A DNA stretch of 58,862 nucleotides from contig JAVBPB010000061.1 in the NCBI GenBank assembly GCA_031549965.1, forward strand, positions 1 through 58,862. The letters are read 5' to 3'. The translations under genes were made by a program, and so were the position numbers. This DNA is from JAVBPB01 sp031549965. Its GTDB lineage: Bacteria > Bacillota > Clostridia > Lachnospirales > Lachnospiraceae. The notes under the pieces are model-generated. The model searched no databases and was not told the origin of the DNA. It worked only from the letters and a program-made list of their open reading frames with translations. Shown in pieces: positions 16,146 to 26,035 of the stretch; position 1 is the first letter of the stretch; the number at the start of each line of letters is the position of its first letter.

Positions 16146-16676
16146 ATGAGTAAGAATATAATGTTAATAGGGTATATGGGAACAGGTAAGACTACAGTTT
16201 CTCATATACTAAGTGAAAAGCTATCTTTAGAGGCAGTAGATACAGATAAACTTATTATTGAAAGGGAAGGTAAAAATATTTCGGATATATTTAATGAATG
16301 TGGTGAAGATTATTTTAGAAATTTAGAAACTAATATATTACAAGAAGTAATGGAAAAAGAGAATATAATAGTTTCATGTGGTGGAGGAATTGTTTTAAAA
16401 GAGGAAAACATTAACTACTTAAAAAGAGGTTTGGTTATTCTACTTACAGCAACTCCAGAAACAATTTATGAAAGAATAAAAAGCGACAGGGGCAGACCCC
16501 TTTTGAACAATAATATGAATATAGAATATATTCACCAGATGCTTAAAGGACGCCTTAGTAATTACCTTAAGACAGCAGATGTCATAATAGAAACAGATGG
16601 TAAAAATTTAGATGAAATATCTTTAGAGATACTTTTATATATAAAAAATTCTATTAATAGATTGACAGAACAATAA
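16146..16676 (+). CDS. aroK: shikimate kinase
   Basis: Phosphorylates shikimate at the 3-hydroxyl with ATP. The 176-residue P-loop protein has GYMGTGKTT (9-17), the substrate DTDKLI and FR pair, the GGG motif in SCGGGIV, and the lid RGRPLL. A GTG at 16140 is in frame, but AAGAGG (16135-16140) lies five bases before ATG 16146, which is chosen. It sits nine bases after hydG, so it is probably expressed with it, an unrelated pathway. Confidence 0.93.
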   Translation: MSKNIMLIGYMGTGKTTVSHILSEKLSLEAVDTDKLIIEREGKNISDIFNECGEDYFRNLETNILQEVMEKENIIVSCGGGIVLKEENINYLKRGLVILLTATPETIYERIKSDRGRPLLNNNMNIEYIHQMLKGRLSNYLKTADVIIETDGKNLDEISLEILLYIKNSINRLTEQ

Positions 16677-16694
16677 TTTTTGATATGATATAAT
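16662..16694 (+). promoter_or_regulatory. promoter of the hybrid histidine kinase gene
   Basis: TTGACA (16662-16667), inside the last codons of aroK, is 16 bases from TATGAT (16684-16689). An overlapping extended -10, TGATATAAT, ends at 16694. Confidence 0.55.
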
Positions 16695-16737
16695 AAAGAA
16701 CAATATTATTAATTATACATATCATAGGGAGAGCAAG

Positions 16738-19224
16738 ATGAAACTAAGTATAAAGTCAAAGTTAATTTTGCAATTATTTATTGAAATATCAATATATATA
16801 ATTGTATCCATAATTGCATTTACAAATATATCAGAGCTTAAAAACATAATTATTTATAATGAAGGTGTAGTTGCTAAGCCCTTAGTGTGTATATCTCAGA
16901 TAAACCTTTATTATGGTACGGCAAATACAGATATACGAGATGCATTTATAACAAATGAAAGTGAAAAGTTTTTAAGCAGTGATTTTTTGGGGAATTTACA
17001 AAAAATTGAAGAGCGAATATATGATTATGAACAAACTTTAAGAGAAAATAATCAAATGCATACTTTGGAATATGAAAAAGTAGTATTACTTTTACCTAAA
17101 GCAAAAGATTGGGTAAATGAAATAATAACTTCAGCTCAAAGCTTTATCAAAGGTGAAAAACAAAAGTCAATAGATTATGTTTATAATGTCGTTATACCAA
17201 AAGGTGATGAAATTAACAAAATTATTAATGAATTGATAGAGATAAATGAAATGCAGGCTCAAACGAGCAGTAAGGAAGCTAGCCATGTTTTTAAAGATGT
17301 ATTAAGGATTTTGAGCAGTACAGTTTTATTAAATATTTTAATCTTGTCACTGTTGGGAATTGTCATGATAGGATCTGTAACAAGAACAGTAAAAAGATTA
17401 GTAATGGTTTCAAATGATTTAGCAGAAGGTAAAATTAGTGATCTTAAAATAGAGGAAGCGGATTATGTAGGAGAATTAGGGAATCTTAAAATATCATTTA
17501 ATGCAGTATCTACTTCTATTGGTGATTTATTGAATGATACCCAAAAAGTTTTAACTAATATCAGGCATGGTAAATTTGGAGAACGTGTAGATGATTCCTT
17601 ATATAAAGGGAATTATAGAGAAATTATAAAAAGTGTAAACAGTACATTAGATTATATAGCATACCAAATGGATATGGTTCCAGAAGGAATTGCTTTCATA
17701 GATATGAATAAGTCTATTATTCATTATAATCAGACGATGGAAAGGATTTTAAAAAAATATAATATTAACCCTATGGACGAGAATGTTTTATCAAGAATTA
17801 TTTTCTTTGATGAAAAGGAGAAATCAGATATTTTATTTGACAGATTTTTTGATATGGATTCATCTAATTACTATAAAAAAATAATTAATTTAAAAAGAGA
17901 GCTTACCAAATCCATAGGAATATATGAATTATCTCTTCATAAAATCAGTGCAGGTAGTGAAAACCAACGTTGCGTAATTATGAACTTAACAGATATAACA
18001 GATATTACAGAAGCAAAGAATCAAGCGGAAGAAGCTAGTAAGGCTAAAAGCCTATTTTTATCTCATATGAGCCACGAAATAAGAACTCCAATGAATGCAA
18101 TTATTGGAATGACTCAGGTTGCAAGAAGAAGTGGAAACATTGACAAAGTAAAATATTGCATAGACAAAATTGAAAGCTCATCTCAGCATTTACTTGGAAT
18201 TATAAATGATATTTTAGATATGTCAAAAATAGAAGCAGGTAAGCTGTCTTTGGTAGAAGAAGAATCCTCTTTAATTAAGAACTTAAATTTTTGTGTTTCA
18301 ATGATGATTTCAAGAGCTGACGATATTGGAATTACAATTAATTTGAAAGCTGATATTAAAAATGATAAGGTTTTAATTGATGTATTAAGGCTGAATCAGG
18401 TTATTATGAATCTCTTATCAAATGCAGTTAAGTTTTCTAGCAGGGGAGATGAAATTACTATTGGAGTTACAGAGATAGAAAATAGCCAATATGTAAGCAC
18501 ATATAGTTTTTATGTTCAAGATCACGGAATTGGTATGTCTGATGGGCAGATTAGTAAATTGTTTAAATCTTTTGAACAGGCAGATAATACAATTTCTAAA
18601 AAATTTGGAGGAACCGGTTTAGGTTTAACCATTTCTAAAAGTATTATTGAAATGATGGGTGGTAAAATATCAGTTAAAAGTGAATTAGGCAAGGGTAGCC
18701 GATTTGAATTTACTATAAAAGCAAAAAACATTGAATCAGAAAGTCCAGTGAAACAAGATATTAAAGGTGTAACAGATGAGAAGCTTAATAATATGGTAAT
18801 TGAAAGAAGTCCTAATAGCAAGTTTGGCGTTGACTTTTCTATGTATAGAGTATTGGTGGTAGATGACGTTGAGATAAATCATATTATTGTAGAAGAACTC
18901 TTAGCAGAAACCAATATTAAAATCGAAAAGGCATCTGATGGATTAGAGGCAGTAGATATGTTTGAAGAGTCAGAGGAAGGATATTATGATATTATACTTA
19001 TGGATATGCAGATGCCGATATTAGATGGATGCGGGGCAACTGAGATAATCCGTAAGATGAACAGAAAAGATTCAACTTCTGTTGTAATTATTGCTATGAC
19101 TGCTAATGTATTTAAAGAAGATATTGATAAAACTTTAGCCTCAGGTATGGATGCTCACATTGGAAAACCTTTTGTAATTCAAGATATGATTCAAACTATT
19201 AGAAGATTAATTAAACCAAAATAA
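16738..19224 (+). CDS. hybrid sensor histidine kinase / response regulator
   Basis: This 828-residue membrane kinase begins with a membrane segment (10-30), an extracytoplasmic four-helix-bundle-like sensor resembling chemoreceptor sensors, a second segment near 186-210, a HAMP region, a PAS-like stretch (MDMVPEGIAFIDMNKSIIH) at about 310-420, HisKA with H446 (SHMSHEIRTPMNAIIGM), HATPase (NLLSNAVKF, DHGIGM, GGTGLGL), and a C-terminal receiver with D756 (ILMDMQMP). There is no Hpt domain, so the phosphoryl group probably goes to a separate Hpt protein or regulates the kinase. Its target is not visible. Confidence 0.92.
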   Translation: MKLSIKSKLILQLFIEISIYIIVSIIAFTNISELKNIIIYNEGVVAKPLVCISQINLYYGTANTDIRDAFITNESEKFLSSDFLGNLQKIEERIYDYEQTLRENNQMHTLEYEKVVLLLPKAKDWVNEIITSAQSFIKGEKQKSIDYVYNVVIPKGDEINKIINELIEINEMQAQTSSKEASHVFKDVLRILSSTVLLNILILSLLGIVMIGSVTRTVKRLVMVSNDLAEGKISDLKIEEADYVGELGNLKISFNAVSTSIGDLLNDTQKVLTNIRHGKFGERVDDSLYKGNYREIIKSVNSTLDYIAYQMDMVPEGIAFIDMNKSIIHYNQTMERILKKYNINPMDENVLSRIIFFDEKEKSDILFDRFFDMDSSNYYKKIINLKRELTKSIGIYELSLHKISAGSENQRCVIMNLTDITDITEAKNQAEEASKAKSLFLSHMSHEIRTPMNAIIGMTQVARRSGNIDKVKYCIDKIESSSQHLLGIINDILDMSKIEAGKLSLVEEESSLIKNLNFCVSMMISRADDIGITINLKADIKNDKVLIDVLRLNQVIMNLLSNAVKFSSRGDEITIGVTEIENSQYVSTYSFYVQDHGIGMSDGQISKLFKSFEQADNTISKKFGGTGLGLTISKSIIEMMGGKISVKSELGKGSRFEFTIKAKNIESESPVKQDIKGVTDEKLNNMVIERSPNSKFGVDFSMYRVLVVDDVEINHIIVEELLAETNIKIEKASDGLEAVDMFEESEEGYYDIILMDMQMPILDGCGATEIIRKMNRKDSTSVVIIAMTANVFKEDIDKTLASGMDAHIGKPFVIQDMIQTIRRLIKPK

Positions 19225-19248
19225 AAATTAAGAAGTTAAAGGACTAAT

Positions 19249-20499
19249 ATGAAAGTAAGAAAAATTAAAAAAGAAGAATTGATGGAAGCAAGAAATATAT
19301 CTTCAGTAGCATTTGAGTGGGCTCATGATACTGAAGGTAAAACCCCCATGGAATATTTTCAGGAGGCAACCTTGTTTCCGGAAACAAAAGAAGAAGCATA
19401 TTGGTATGAAAAGCTGGCAGCATTTACCCATGAGGGTGAAATGATGTCAGTTTTGTCACTATATCCGTTCAAAGTACATTTTGATGAGAATATCATTAAG
19501 ATGGGGGGACTTGCCGGGCTTTCTACCTATCCGCATCATAGAGGAAAAGGTGCAATAACAAATTGTATAAAAGCAGCATTTGATGAGATGTATAATGAAG
19601 GGCAGATATTATCGTACTTGTATGGATTTAACGAGATATTTTATGAACGATTGGGATTTAAGAGAACAAACCAATCTATAAGATGGACATTTGATTTGGA
19701 CACAATTCCAAATTTTAAATATGAGGGATCGATGCATCTTTATAGGGATAGTGATGAAGATGATTTAGACTCATATGAAAATATTTATAATAAGTTTTCC
19801 AAAGGTATTAATTTAATGGTGGTTAGAGATGAATATGATTGGGGAGAATTAAAAAAGGCAAATCCTTTTTTAAATTCTACAATGTCTTTTGTATACAAAG
19901 ATATTAATAATATACCTAAAGGTTATATTATTTTTTCTAAAGATTTTGATGGTGAAACTCCTGTAATGAATTGTAGTGAGCTTGTTTTTGACAGTTTTGA
20001 AGGGCTTCGTGCAATTATGTCTTTTGTTAAAACTTTTAGAGGTGATTATGAAAAAATATCTTTCAAAGCACCAAAACATATGTTGTTGGAACACTTTTGT
20101 ACAGATTATGAAATGTCAAGTAGTAAAAGAGTTATAAGACCAAACGGGATGGTTAGGGTAATTGATGTGAAAAGTGTTTTACAAAAAGCATTGTACAAAG
20201 GAGATGGTAAGATTAAAATTACAGTTATTGATAATATTCTTTCTCAAAACAATAAAACTTTTAATGTAGAGTTTAAAAATAATAGAGCTGTACAGATACA
20301 AGAAAATGACTATATTCAAGCCGATAATCAAGGAGGCGGTGATATTATAATGTCGATTAATGAATTTTCGGCAGCAATTGTTGGAAATTATTCGGTTGAA
20401 CATTTTGAGTATAAGCCTGATATTAGAGTACTGTCAAATAATGAAGTATTAGATAAAGTGTTTTATCAAAAAAAATGTTGGATAAATAACTTTTTTTAA
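19249..20499 (+). CDS. Eis-like GNAT acetyltransferase with SCP2-type C-terminal domain
   Basis: The 416-residue protein has the Eis architecture: an N-terminal GNAT domain with the acetyl-CoA pyrophosphate loop YPHHRGKGAIT, a second GNAT-like region, and a C-terminal sterol-carrier-like domain (DIIMSINEFSAAIVGNYS). Eis proteins acetylate amines, including aminoglycosides, but many relatives have unknown substrates, so resistance should not be assumed. AAAGGA precedes ATG 19249, 24 bases after the hybrid kinase. Confidence 0.85.
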   Translation: MKVRKIKKEELMEARNISSVAFEWAHDTEGKTPMEYFQEATLFPETKEEAYWYEKLAAFTHEGEMMSVLSLYPFKVHFDENIIKMGGLAGLSTYPHHRGKGAITNCIKAAFDEMYNEGQILSYLYGFNEIFYERLGFKRTNQSIRWTFDLDTIPNFKYEGSMHLYRDSDEDDLDSYENIYNKFSKGINLMVVRDEYDWGELKKANPFLNSTMSFVYKDINNIPKGYIIFSKDFDGETPVMNCSELVFDSFEGLRAIMSFVKTFRGDYEKISFKAPKHMLLEHFCTDYEMSSSKRVIRPNGMVRVIDVKSVLQKALYKGDGKIKITVIDNILSQNNKTFNVEFKNNRAVQIQENDYIQADNQGGGDIIMSINEFSAAIVGNYSVEHFEYKPDIRVLSNNEVLDKVFYQKKCWINNFF

Positions 20500-20542
20500 T
20501 AAATATTTTGTTTAAAATATTAGAATATCGATAATACTTCTA

Positions 20543-20571
20543 TTGACGCAGATATTTAATAGTGATAAAAT
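20543..20571 (+). promoter_or_regulatory. promoter of the 2-oxoacid oxidoreductase operon
   Basis: TTGACG (20543-20548) is 17 bases from TAAAAT (20566-20571), which is preceded by TGA, giving an extended -10. Confidence 0.7.
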
Positions 20572-20677
20572 CTAATAAGTAACTAGTAATTTTTTACATA
20601 TTTTTGTATTGAAAAGCTGGTTCTATTAGTAAAAAGTAAAAAAATAAATATAATGATTTTTAAGGAGGTACAAGTTA

Positions 20678-21253
20678 ATGAGCAATATGTTGGAAATTCG
20701 TTGGCATGGGCGTGGCGGGCAAGGTGCAAAAACAGCATCCTTACTACTGGCAGAAGCAGCATTTGACACAGGAAAGTTTATACAAGGTTTTCCTGAATAT
20801 GGTCCTGAACGTATGGGAGCACCTATTACAGCCTACAACCGTATAAGCGATGAAAGAATTACAGTACATTCAAACATTTATGAACCGGATTATGTAGTAG
20901 TTGTAGATGATACATTACTTGAATCGGTTGATATTGCTGCTGGGGCAAAAGAAACAGGAGCAATTATTATTAATTCTGACAAAGGACCAGAGGCATTTTT
21001 AGATAAGCTTGGGAATTATAAAGGTAAAGTTTATACTATTGATGCAAGAAAAATCTCGATGGAAACTCTTGGAAGATATTTTCCTAACACCCCAATGCTT
21101 GGTGCAGTAGTGAAGGTTTCAGGTGTAATGGATGTTGATGTTTTTACAGAAGCTATGGACAAGTCCTTTAGACATAAATTTGCAACAAAACCAGCAGTTA
21201 TTGAACCTAATATAGCAGCAGTTAAAAGAGCATTAGAGGAGGTTAGAGGATAA
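20678..21253 (+). CDS. porC: 2-oxoacid:ferredoxin oxidoreductase, gamma subunit
   Basis: This is the first gene of a four-gene operon encoding the heterotetrameric enzyme that oxidises pyruvate or a related 2-oxoacid to the acyl-CoA and reduces ferredoxin. The 191-residue protein shows the gamma-family start RWHGRGGQGAKTAS and the motif FPEYGPERMGAPITAYNRIS. AAGGAGG precedes ATG 20678. Its stop overlaps the next start (TAATG). Assignment to pyruvate rather than branched-chain oxoacids is likely but not proven by sequence. Confidence 0.88.
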   Translation: MSNMLEIRWHGRGGQGAKTASLLLAEAAFDTGKFIQGFPEYGPERMGAPITAYNRISDERITVHSNIYEPDYVVVVDDTLLESVDIAAGAKETGAIIINSDKGPEAFLDKLGNYKGKVYTIDARKISMETLGRYFPNTPMLGAVVKVSGVMDVDVFTEAMDKSFRHKFATKPAVIEPNIAAVKRALEEVRG

Positions 21254-21564
21254 TGGCAGTTGATAAAGAAAGATGTATTATAGATCCGTTAACACCTTGG
21301 CAACAAACAACACCTGGTGGGCTTGTTACAAGTGCAGGTAACGCAAAATATTACACTACCGGAGGTTGGAGATCAGAAAAGCCTTTATGGATAGTGGAGA
21401 GATGCACACAATGCAGATTGTGTTATCCGGTATGTCCTGACTCATCAATTATTGTTGAAGATAAGGCTATGACAGGAATAGATTATGACCATTGCAAGGG
21501 ATGCTTAGTATGCGTACATGTATGTCCTTTTAATGCATTGGTAAAAGAAGGGAGTAATGAATAA
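21253..21564 (+). CDS. porD: 2-oxoacid:ferredoxin oxidoreductase, delta (ferredoxin) subunit
   Basis: The 103-residue electron-transfer subunit has an N-terminal arm (PLTPWQQTTPGGLVTSAGN) and two 4Fe-4S motifs, CTQCRLCYPVCP and CKGCLVCVHVCP. It receives electrons from the TPP-bound intermediate and passes them to free ferredoxin. Overlap with both neighbours indicates tight translational coupling in the complex. Confidence 0.9.
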   Translation: MAVDKERCIIDPLTPWQQTTPGGLVTSAGNAKYYTTGGWRSEKPLWIVERCTQCRLCYPVCPDSSIIVEDKAMTGIDYDHCKGCLVCVHVCPFNALVKEGSNE

Positions 21565-22748
21565 TGGCAAAACGTGATAAATTATCTGGTAATGAGGCAG
21601 TTGCAGTTGCAATGAAGCAGATTAATCCTGGCGTTGTGGCAGCATTCCCAATTACACCATCTACAGAAGTACCACAGTACTTCGCAAGCTTTGTAAACAA
21701 CGGTCAATGTGATACTGAATTTATACCTGTTGAATCTGAGCATTCAGCTATGACAGCATCTATTTCAGCTTCAGCAGCAGGGGTTAGAACAATGACAGCA
21801 ACTTCCGCTAATGGCCTTGCTTATATGTGGGAAATGCTTTATATTGCTGCGTCATGCAGACTTCCAATTATTATGTCATGTGTTAACAGAGCATTATCAG
21901 GTCCAATAAATATTCATAATGATCATTCAGACTCAATGGGAGCAAGAGACTCAGGCTGGGTTCAAATATATGGTGAAAACAATCAAGAAGCTTATGATAA
22001 TTTCATTATTGCTACTAAGGTTGCAGAAGATAAATCAGTTATGCTACCGGTAATGAACTGTTATGATGGATTTATAACTTCACATTCAGTTGAAAATATA
22101 GATTTATTAGAAGATGAAGAAGTAAAATCTTATGTAGGTGATTATACGCCAGAAGATTATCTTCTTAATAGTAAAAGACAGATAGCAGTAGGGCCTCTTG
22201 ATTTACAGGGACATTATTTTGAGCATAAACGCCAGCAGGCAGAAGGCATGAAAAATGCTAAAGAAGCAATACTTAAATATTCAAAAGAATTTGCAGGAAT
22301 AAGCGGTAGAGAGTATGGTTTATTTGAAAGCTATAAATTAGATGATGCAGAAGTAGCGGTTGTTTTAATTGGTTCAACAGCAGGTACAGCTAAATATGTT
22401 GTTGATAAATTAAGAGAACAGGGAATAAAAGCAGGAGTGTTAAAAATAAGAGTATTTCGTCCATTTCCTGCGGAAGAAATTGCAGAGGCAATTAAAAACT
22501 GTAAGGCAGTTGCAGTTATGGATAAATGTGATAGCTTTAATGCAAAGGGCGGCCCATTATTTACAGAAGTTAGAAGTGCTTTATATGATGAAGTGAATAA
22601 ACCAATGATCATTAACTATATTTATGGATTAGGCGGACGTGATGTTAAGACTAATGATATTGAATCAGTTTTTGGTGATCTTTCAAAAGTGGTTGAAGCT
22701 AATAATTCAGGTGAAGTTTACCGTTACTTGGGATTAATTGAAGAATAG
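21564..22748 (+). CDS. porA: 2-oxoacid:ferredoxin oxidoreductase, alpha subunit
   Basis: The 394-residue alpha subunit has the N-terminal pyrimidine-binding domain (SGNEAVAVAMKQ, AAFPITPSTEVPQ, VESEHSAM, TATSANGLAYMWEML) followed by the transketolase C-like domain. With the beta subunit it forms the TPP active site. The oxoacid is inferred to be pyruvate from resemblance to PorA/VorB proteins. Confidence 0.9.
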   Translation: MAKRDKLSGNEAVAVAMKQINPGVVAAFPITPSTEVPQYFASFVNNGQCDTEFIPVESEHSAMTASISASAAGVRTMTATSANGLAYMWEMLYIAASCRLPIIMSCVNRALSGPINIHNDHSDSMGARDSGWVQIYGENNQEAYDNFIIATKVAEDKSVMLPVMNCYDGFITSHSVENIDLLEDEEVKSYVGDYTPEDYLLNSKRQIAVGPLDLQGHYFEHKRQQAEGMKNAKEAILKYSKEFAGISGREYGLFESYKLDDAEVAVVLIGSTAGTAKYVVDKLREQGIKAGVLKIRVFRPFPAEEIAEAIKNCKAVAVMDKCDSFNAKGGPLFTEVRSALYDEVNKPMIINYIYGLGGRDVKTNDIESVFGDLSKVVEANNSGEVYRYLGLIEE

Positions 22749-22759
22749 GAGGGGCAGAC

Positions 22760-23692
22760 ATGGCTTATAATTTAAAAGAAACAGCGACAAAACCTGAGAG
22801 ACTTACTGGCGGCCATAGAATGTGTGCCGGATGTGGTGCTCCTGTTGTTGTTCGTACAGTTTTAAGAGCATTAAAAGAAGAAGACAGAGCGGTAATTTCA
22901 TCAGCTACAGGATGTCTTGAAGTATCAACCTTTATATATCCTTATACTGCATGGGAAGATTCCTTTATTCATACGGCATTTGAAAATTCAGCATGTAATA
23001 TTGCCGGAGTTGAAGCTGCATACAGAAATCTTAAAAAATTAGGTAAAATAGAAGATACCTACAAATTCATTGCATTCGGAGGAGATGGAGGAACGTATGA
23101 TATAGGTTTGCAGGCTCTTTCAGGAGCGATGGAAAGAGGACATGACATGGTTTATGTGGCTTATGATAACGGAGCGTACATGAACACAGGTATTCAGCGT
23201 TCTTCAGCTACACCAAGATATGCAGATACTACAACTTCGCCGGCAGGAAAGGTTGTTCCTGGAAAACAGCAAAATAAAAAAGATCTTGCAAAGATTATGG
23301 TTGCACATAATATTCCATATGTTGCTCAATCAGCACCTCTTGGAAACTTTAAAGATCTTTATGAAAAATCTGAAAAAGCAATTTATACAGAAGGTGCGGC
23401 ATTCTTAAATGTCTTAGCTCCATGTCCTCGTGGATGGAGATATGATACACCAAAATTAATGGAGATCTGTAAAATTGCCGTAGAAACCTGCTATTGGCCT
23501 TTATATGAGGTTATTGATGGGAAATATGTAGTAAATTATATTCCAAAAAATAAAAGGCCTATTACCGACTGGTTAGAGTGCCAAGGGAGATTTAAGCATA
23601 TCTTAAAGGATGAAAAAGCAGTAGCACAAATACAAGAAGATGTGGATAAACAATGGAATGATTTGCTTGCACTAGCAAAATTAAGTGAATAA
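22760..23692 (+). CDS. porB: 2-oxoacid:ferredoxin oxidoreductase, beta (TPP-binding) subunit
   Basis: The 310-residue beta subunit carries the conserved Cys-containing MCAGCGAP, and the TPP pyrophosphate/Mg motif GGDGGTYDIGLQALSGAMERG with VAYDNGAYMNTG. AGGAGG precedes ATG 22760. It is the last gene of the operon and is followed by a strong terminator. The enzyme would feed reduced ferredoxin to a hydrogenase of the kind HydG matures. Confidence 0.92.
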   Translation: MAYNLKETATKPERLTGGHRMCAGCGAPVVVRTVLRALKEEDRAVISSATGCLEVSTFIYPYTAWEDSFIHTAFENSACNIAGVEAAYRNLKKLGKIEDTYKFIAFGGDGGTYDIGLQALSGAMERGHDMVYVAYDNGAYMNTGIQRSSATPRYADTTTSPAGKVVPGKQQNKKDLAKIMVAHNIPYVAQSAPLGNFKDLYEKSEKAIYTEGAAFLNVLAPCPRGWRYDTPKLMEICKIAVETCYWPLYEVIDGKYVVNYIPKNKRPITDWLECQGRFKHILKDEKAVAQIQEDVDKQWNDLLALAKLSE

Positions 23693-23703
23693 AATCAAGT
23701 TAA

Positions 23704-23740
23704 AATAACTGTTACAATTACGTATTGTAACAGTTATTTT
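23704..23740 (+). terminator. intrinsic terminator after the oxidoreductase operon
   Basis: A 15-bp perfect stem, AATAACTGTTACAAT (23704-23718) and ATTGTAACAGTTATT (23724-23738), runs into TTTTTATT. Confidence 0.9.
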
Positions 23741-23786
23741 TATTAAATTAAGTTTATAATTCATTAAAAATTAATCTAATATTTAG

Positions 23787-23837
23787 TTGACGTTTATTGT
23801 AGTTTATGCGTATATAAAGTATACTTTATATACGCAT
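23787..23837 (+). promoter_or_regulatory. promoter with perfect 32-bp palindrome (operator candidate)
   Basis: TTGACG (23787-23792) is followed 18 bases later by TATATA (23811-23816). The -10 lies inside a perfect palindrome from 23806 to 23837 whose half is ATGCGTATATAAAGTA. There is no loop and no T-run, so it reads as a protein-binding site rather than a terminator. It precedes the RR-HK-chemoreceptor operon by about 110 bases. Confidence 0.65.
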
Positions 23838-23947
23838 TGGTGTTATTAACGCAACATTTTAAGAAAAATTAGGTATGATAAATGTTAAATTACATAAAAT
23901 ATAAATCTATAAAAGCTTAATTAAAATTATGAAAGGCAGATTTGTTT

Positions 23948-24640
23948 ATGGAAAAATTAAGATTATTGGTTGTAGAAGACGAAGTGCCAATATCTTCTTT
24001 TGTTTGCATGGAATTAGAACATGAAGGTTATATTGCAGAACCAGTCTATGACGGAAGGGAAGCAGTAGATAAAATTAGACAAGATATGCATGATTTAATT
24101 TTATTAGATATAGGACTGCCTAATTTAAATGGAATAGAGGTCTTAAGACGAACAAGAAAAATATCAAATGTTCCCATAATAATGCTTACGGCAAGAGATG
24201 ATATTATTGATAAAGTTACGGGTCTGGATTGTGGGGCAAATGATTATATAACCAAACCATTTGCAATTGAAGAATTACTGGCAAGGATTCGTGTAATTAT
24301 AAGAGATAGAAAGGACAGCAAAGTATCAAATGATTCAAGGTTTGTATTTGAAGATATTATAATGGATTTAGAAAGACATACGGTTACAAAAGCAGGTCAA
24401 ACTATTGAACTTACTAAAAAAGAATATGATGTTCTTTGTGTACTCTTAAAAAACAAAAATATGGTAATAGAAAGAGAAGTGTTGATTTCAACCATTTGGG
24501 GAGAAAATTTCACAGGGGATACAAACCTACTTGATGTTTATATAAGACACCTAAGAATCAAAATTGATGGTGATAGTGACAGAAAGATTATAAATACTGT
24601 TAGGGGTGTTGGATTTATGATTGGGGGAAAGGAGGTTTAG
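23948..24640 (+). CDS. OmpR-family response regulator
   Basis: The 230-residue regulator has a receiver (VVEDE, phospho-acceptor D54 in ILLDIGLP, KPFAIEELLARI) and a winged-helix DNA-binding domain (LTKKEYDVLCVLLKNKN, LDVYIRHLRIKID). It is a close paralogue of the regulator at 3342. AAAGG at 23932-23936 is better spaced for a TTG at 23942 than for the ATG at 23948; the ATG is given because it matches the family start, but the TTG remains possible. It heads an operon with the next kinase and a chemoreceptor. Confidence 0.92.
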   Translation: MEKLRLLVVEDEVPISSFVCMELEHEGYIAEPVYDGREAVDKIRQDMHDLILLDIGLPNLNGIEVLRRTRKISNVPIIMLTARDDIIDKVTGLDCGANDYITKPFAIEELLARIRVIIRDRKDSKVSNDSRFVFEDIIMDLERHTVTKAGQTIELTKKEYDVLCVLLKNKNMVIEREVLISTIWGENFTGDTNLLDVYIRHLRIKIDGDSDRKIINTVRGVGFMIGGKEV

Positions 24641-24647
24641 CTTTTAA

Positions 24648-26015
24648 TTGAAAGTTATAAAAAGAAAAAGACTGGTTACAAAGTTAGTAATGCTTTTTTC
24701 AATTACATTTGTAATAGTTATAATATTATTAATTGTAACTTCTCGTATTTTGATAAATAATTTCGCAAATGAAAAATTAAATAATGCTATTTTTAATACA
24801 AAGGAATTAATGTTAACCCAGCTTGATGAGGATAATTTAATTGAAACTTTAAAAGAGATAATGCCAAGAGCTGAAATTAGCACTCCCATATATATTAGAG
24901 TGGAAGATGAAGAAGGAAGTCTATTAGCAGATTCAAAACACTTTGATTTTAAGATAATAGAAGGAAAGTCAGTTTTCAAACCCATATATAGCAGTAAGCT
25001 TAAAGCACATGTTGTTTATGATATATTTAGCATAGAAACAAAAACAAAAGGAATTTTATATGTCACACTAGTCTATAATTTTATGGGAACAATATTATTT
25101 TATAAAAATATATCTTATATTTTGGTTTTAATTAATATAATTGGATTCATTATTATAGCTATAACTTCATATGTGATAAGTAATAAAACATTGAAGCCTT
25201 TAGTTGACATAGCAGAACTTTCTAAAAGTGCCAGTTTGGAGGATTTAAGCATAAGGCTTCCTGTTGATGATACTGAAAATGAAGTTTCTATTTTAGCAAA
25301 GTCCATTAATTCTTTAATTGAAAGAACTCAGGAGATGGTTGAGTACCAGACTCAATTTGTTGCAGATGCTTCTCACGAATTAAAAACCCCTATTACAGCA
25401 ATTCTTGGGTATGGTAATTTGATCCAAAGATGGGGAAAGGAAGATGCTGATGTACTTGATAAGGCAGTATCATCAATTATTACTGAGGCTAAATCTATGG
25501 AAGAACTTATTGAAAAGCTACTACTTTTATCAAAATATGATAATGAAATTTTAAAATTACAACAATCAGTTTATTGTATTAATGATATAGTTACAGAGGC
25601 AATATCCACAGAAAAGTTTGCACATAGGAAGATTTCTACATCAAGAACAGATACAGCATTTATTAAATGTGATTATAGGCTGATTAAACAGCTTTTAATT
25701 ATCTTACTTGATAATAGTATAATATATACAGATCCTGAAGGTAGGGTAGATCTTAGTATTATAAAAAATAAAAATAAAGTAGACATAGTAGTGTCCGACA
25801 CAGGCATAGGAATAGCTGAAAGTGAGATACCATATTTATTTAATAGGTTTTATCGTTCTGAGAAATCAAGGGCAAAAATTAAAGGAGGCAATGGTTTAGG
25901 CTTATCGATCGCAAAAAAGATAACTGAAATTCACAATGGTATTATTAAAATTGACAGTAGGGTTGGTATTGGAACCTCTGTAATAGTAACATTTATGGCA
26001 AATGACGAAACATAA
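24648..26015 (+). CDS. membrane sensor histidine kinase (TTG start)
   Basis: Partner of the preceding regulator. The 455-residue protein has a membrane segment at ~14-35, an extracytoplasmic domain of about 110 residues, a second segment at ~150-172, HAMP, HisKA with H243 (VADASHELKTP), and HATPase (ILLDNSIIYTDPEG, DTGIGI, GGNGLGLS). Its frame is closed by TAA at 24645 and the only start near GGAGG (24631-24635) is TTG 24648, an unusually weak start with 12-base spacing, which may keep the kinase below the regulator in amount. Confidence 0.9.
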   Translation: MKVIKRKRLVTKLVMLFSITFVIVIILLIVTSRILINNFANEKLNNAIFNTKELMLTQLDEDNLIETLKEIMPRAEISTPIYIRVEDEEGSLLADSKHFDFKIIEGKSVFKPIYSSKLKAHVVYDIFSIETKTKGILYVTLVYNFMGTILFYKNISYILVLINIIGFIIIAITSYVISNKTLKPLVDIAELSKSASLEDLSIRLPVDDTENEVSILAKSINSLIERTQEMVEYQTQFVADASHELKTPITAILGYGNLIQRWGKEDADVLDKAVSSIITEAKSMEELIEKLLLLSKYDNEILKLQQSVYCINDIVTEAISTEKFAHRKISTSRTDTAFIKCDYRLIKQLLIILLDNSIIYTDPEGRVDLSIIKNKNKVDIVVSDTGIGIAESEIPYLFNRFYRSEKSRAKIKGGNGLGLSIAKKITEIHNGIIKIDSRVGIGTSVIVTFMANDET

Positions 26016-26035
26016 TAAAGTTGGAGGAAAAATGT

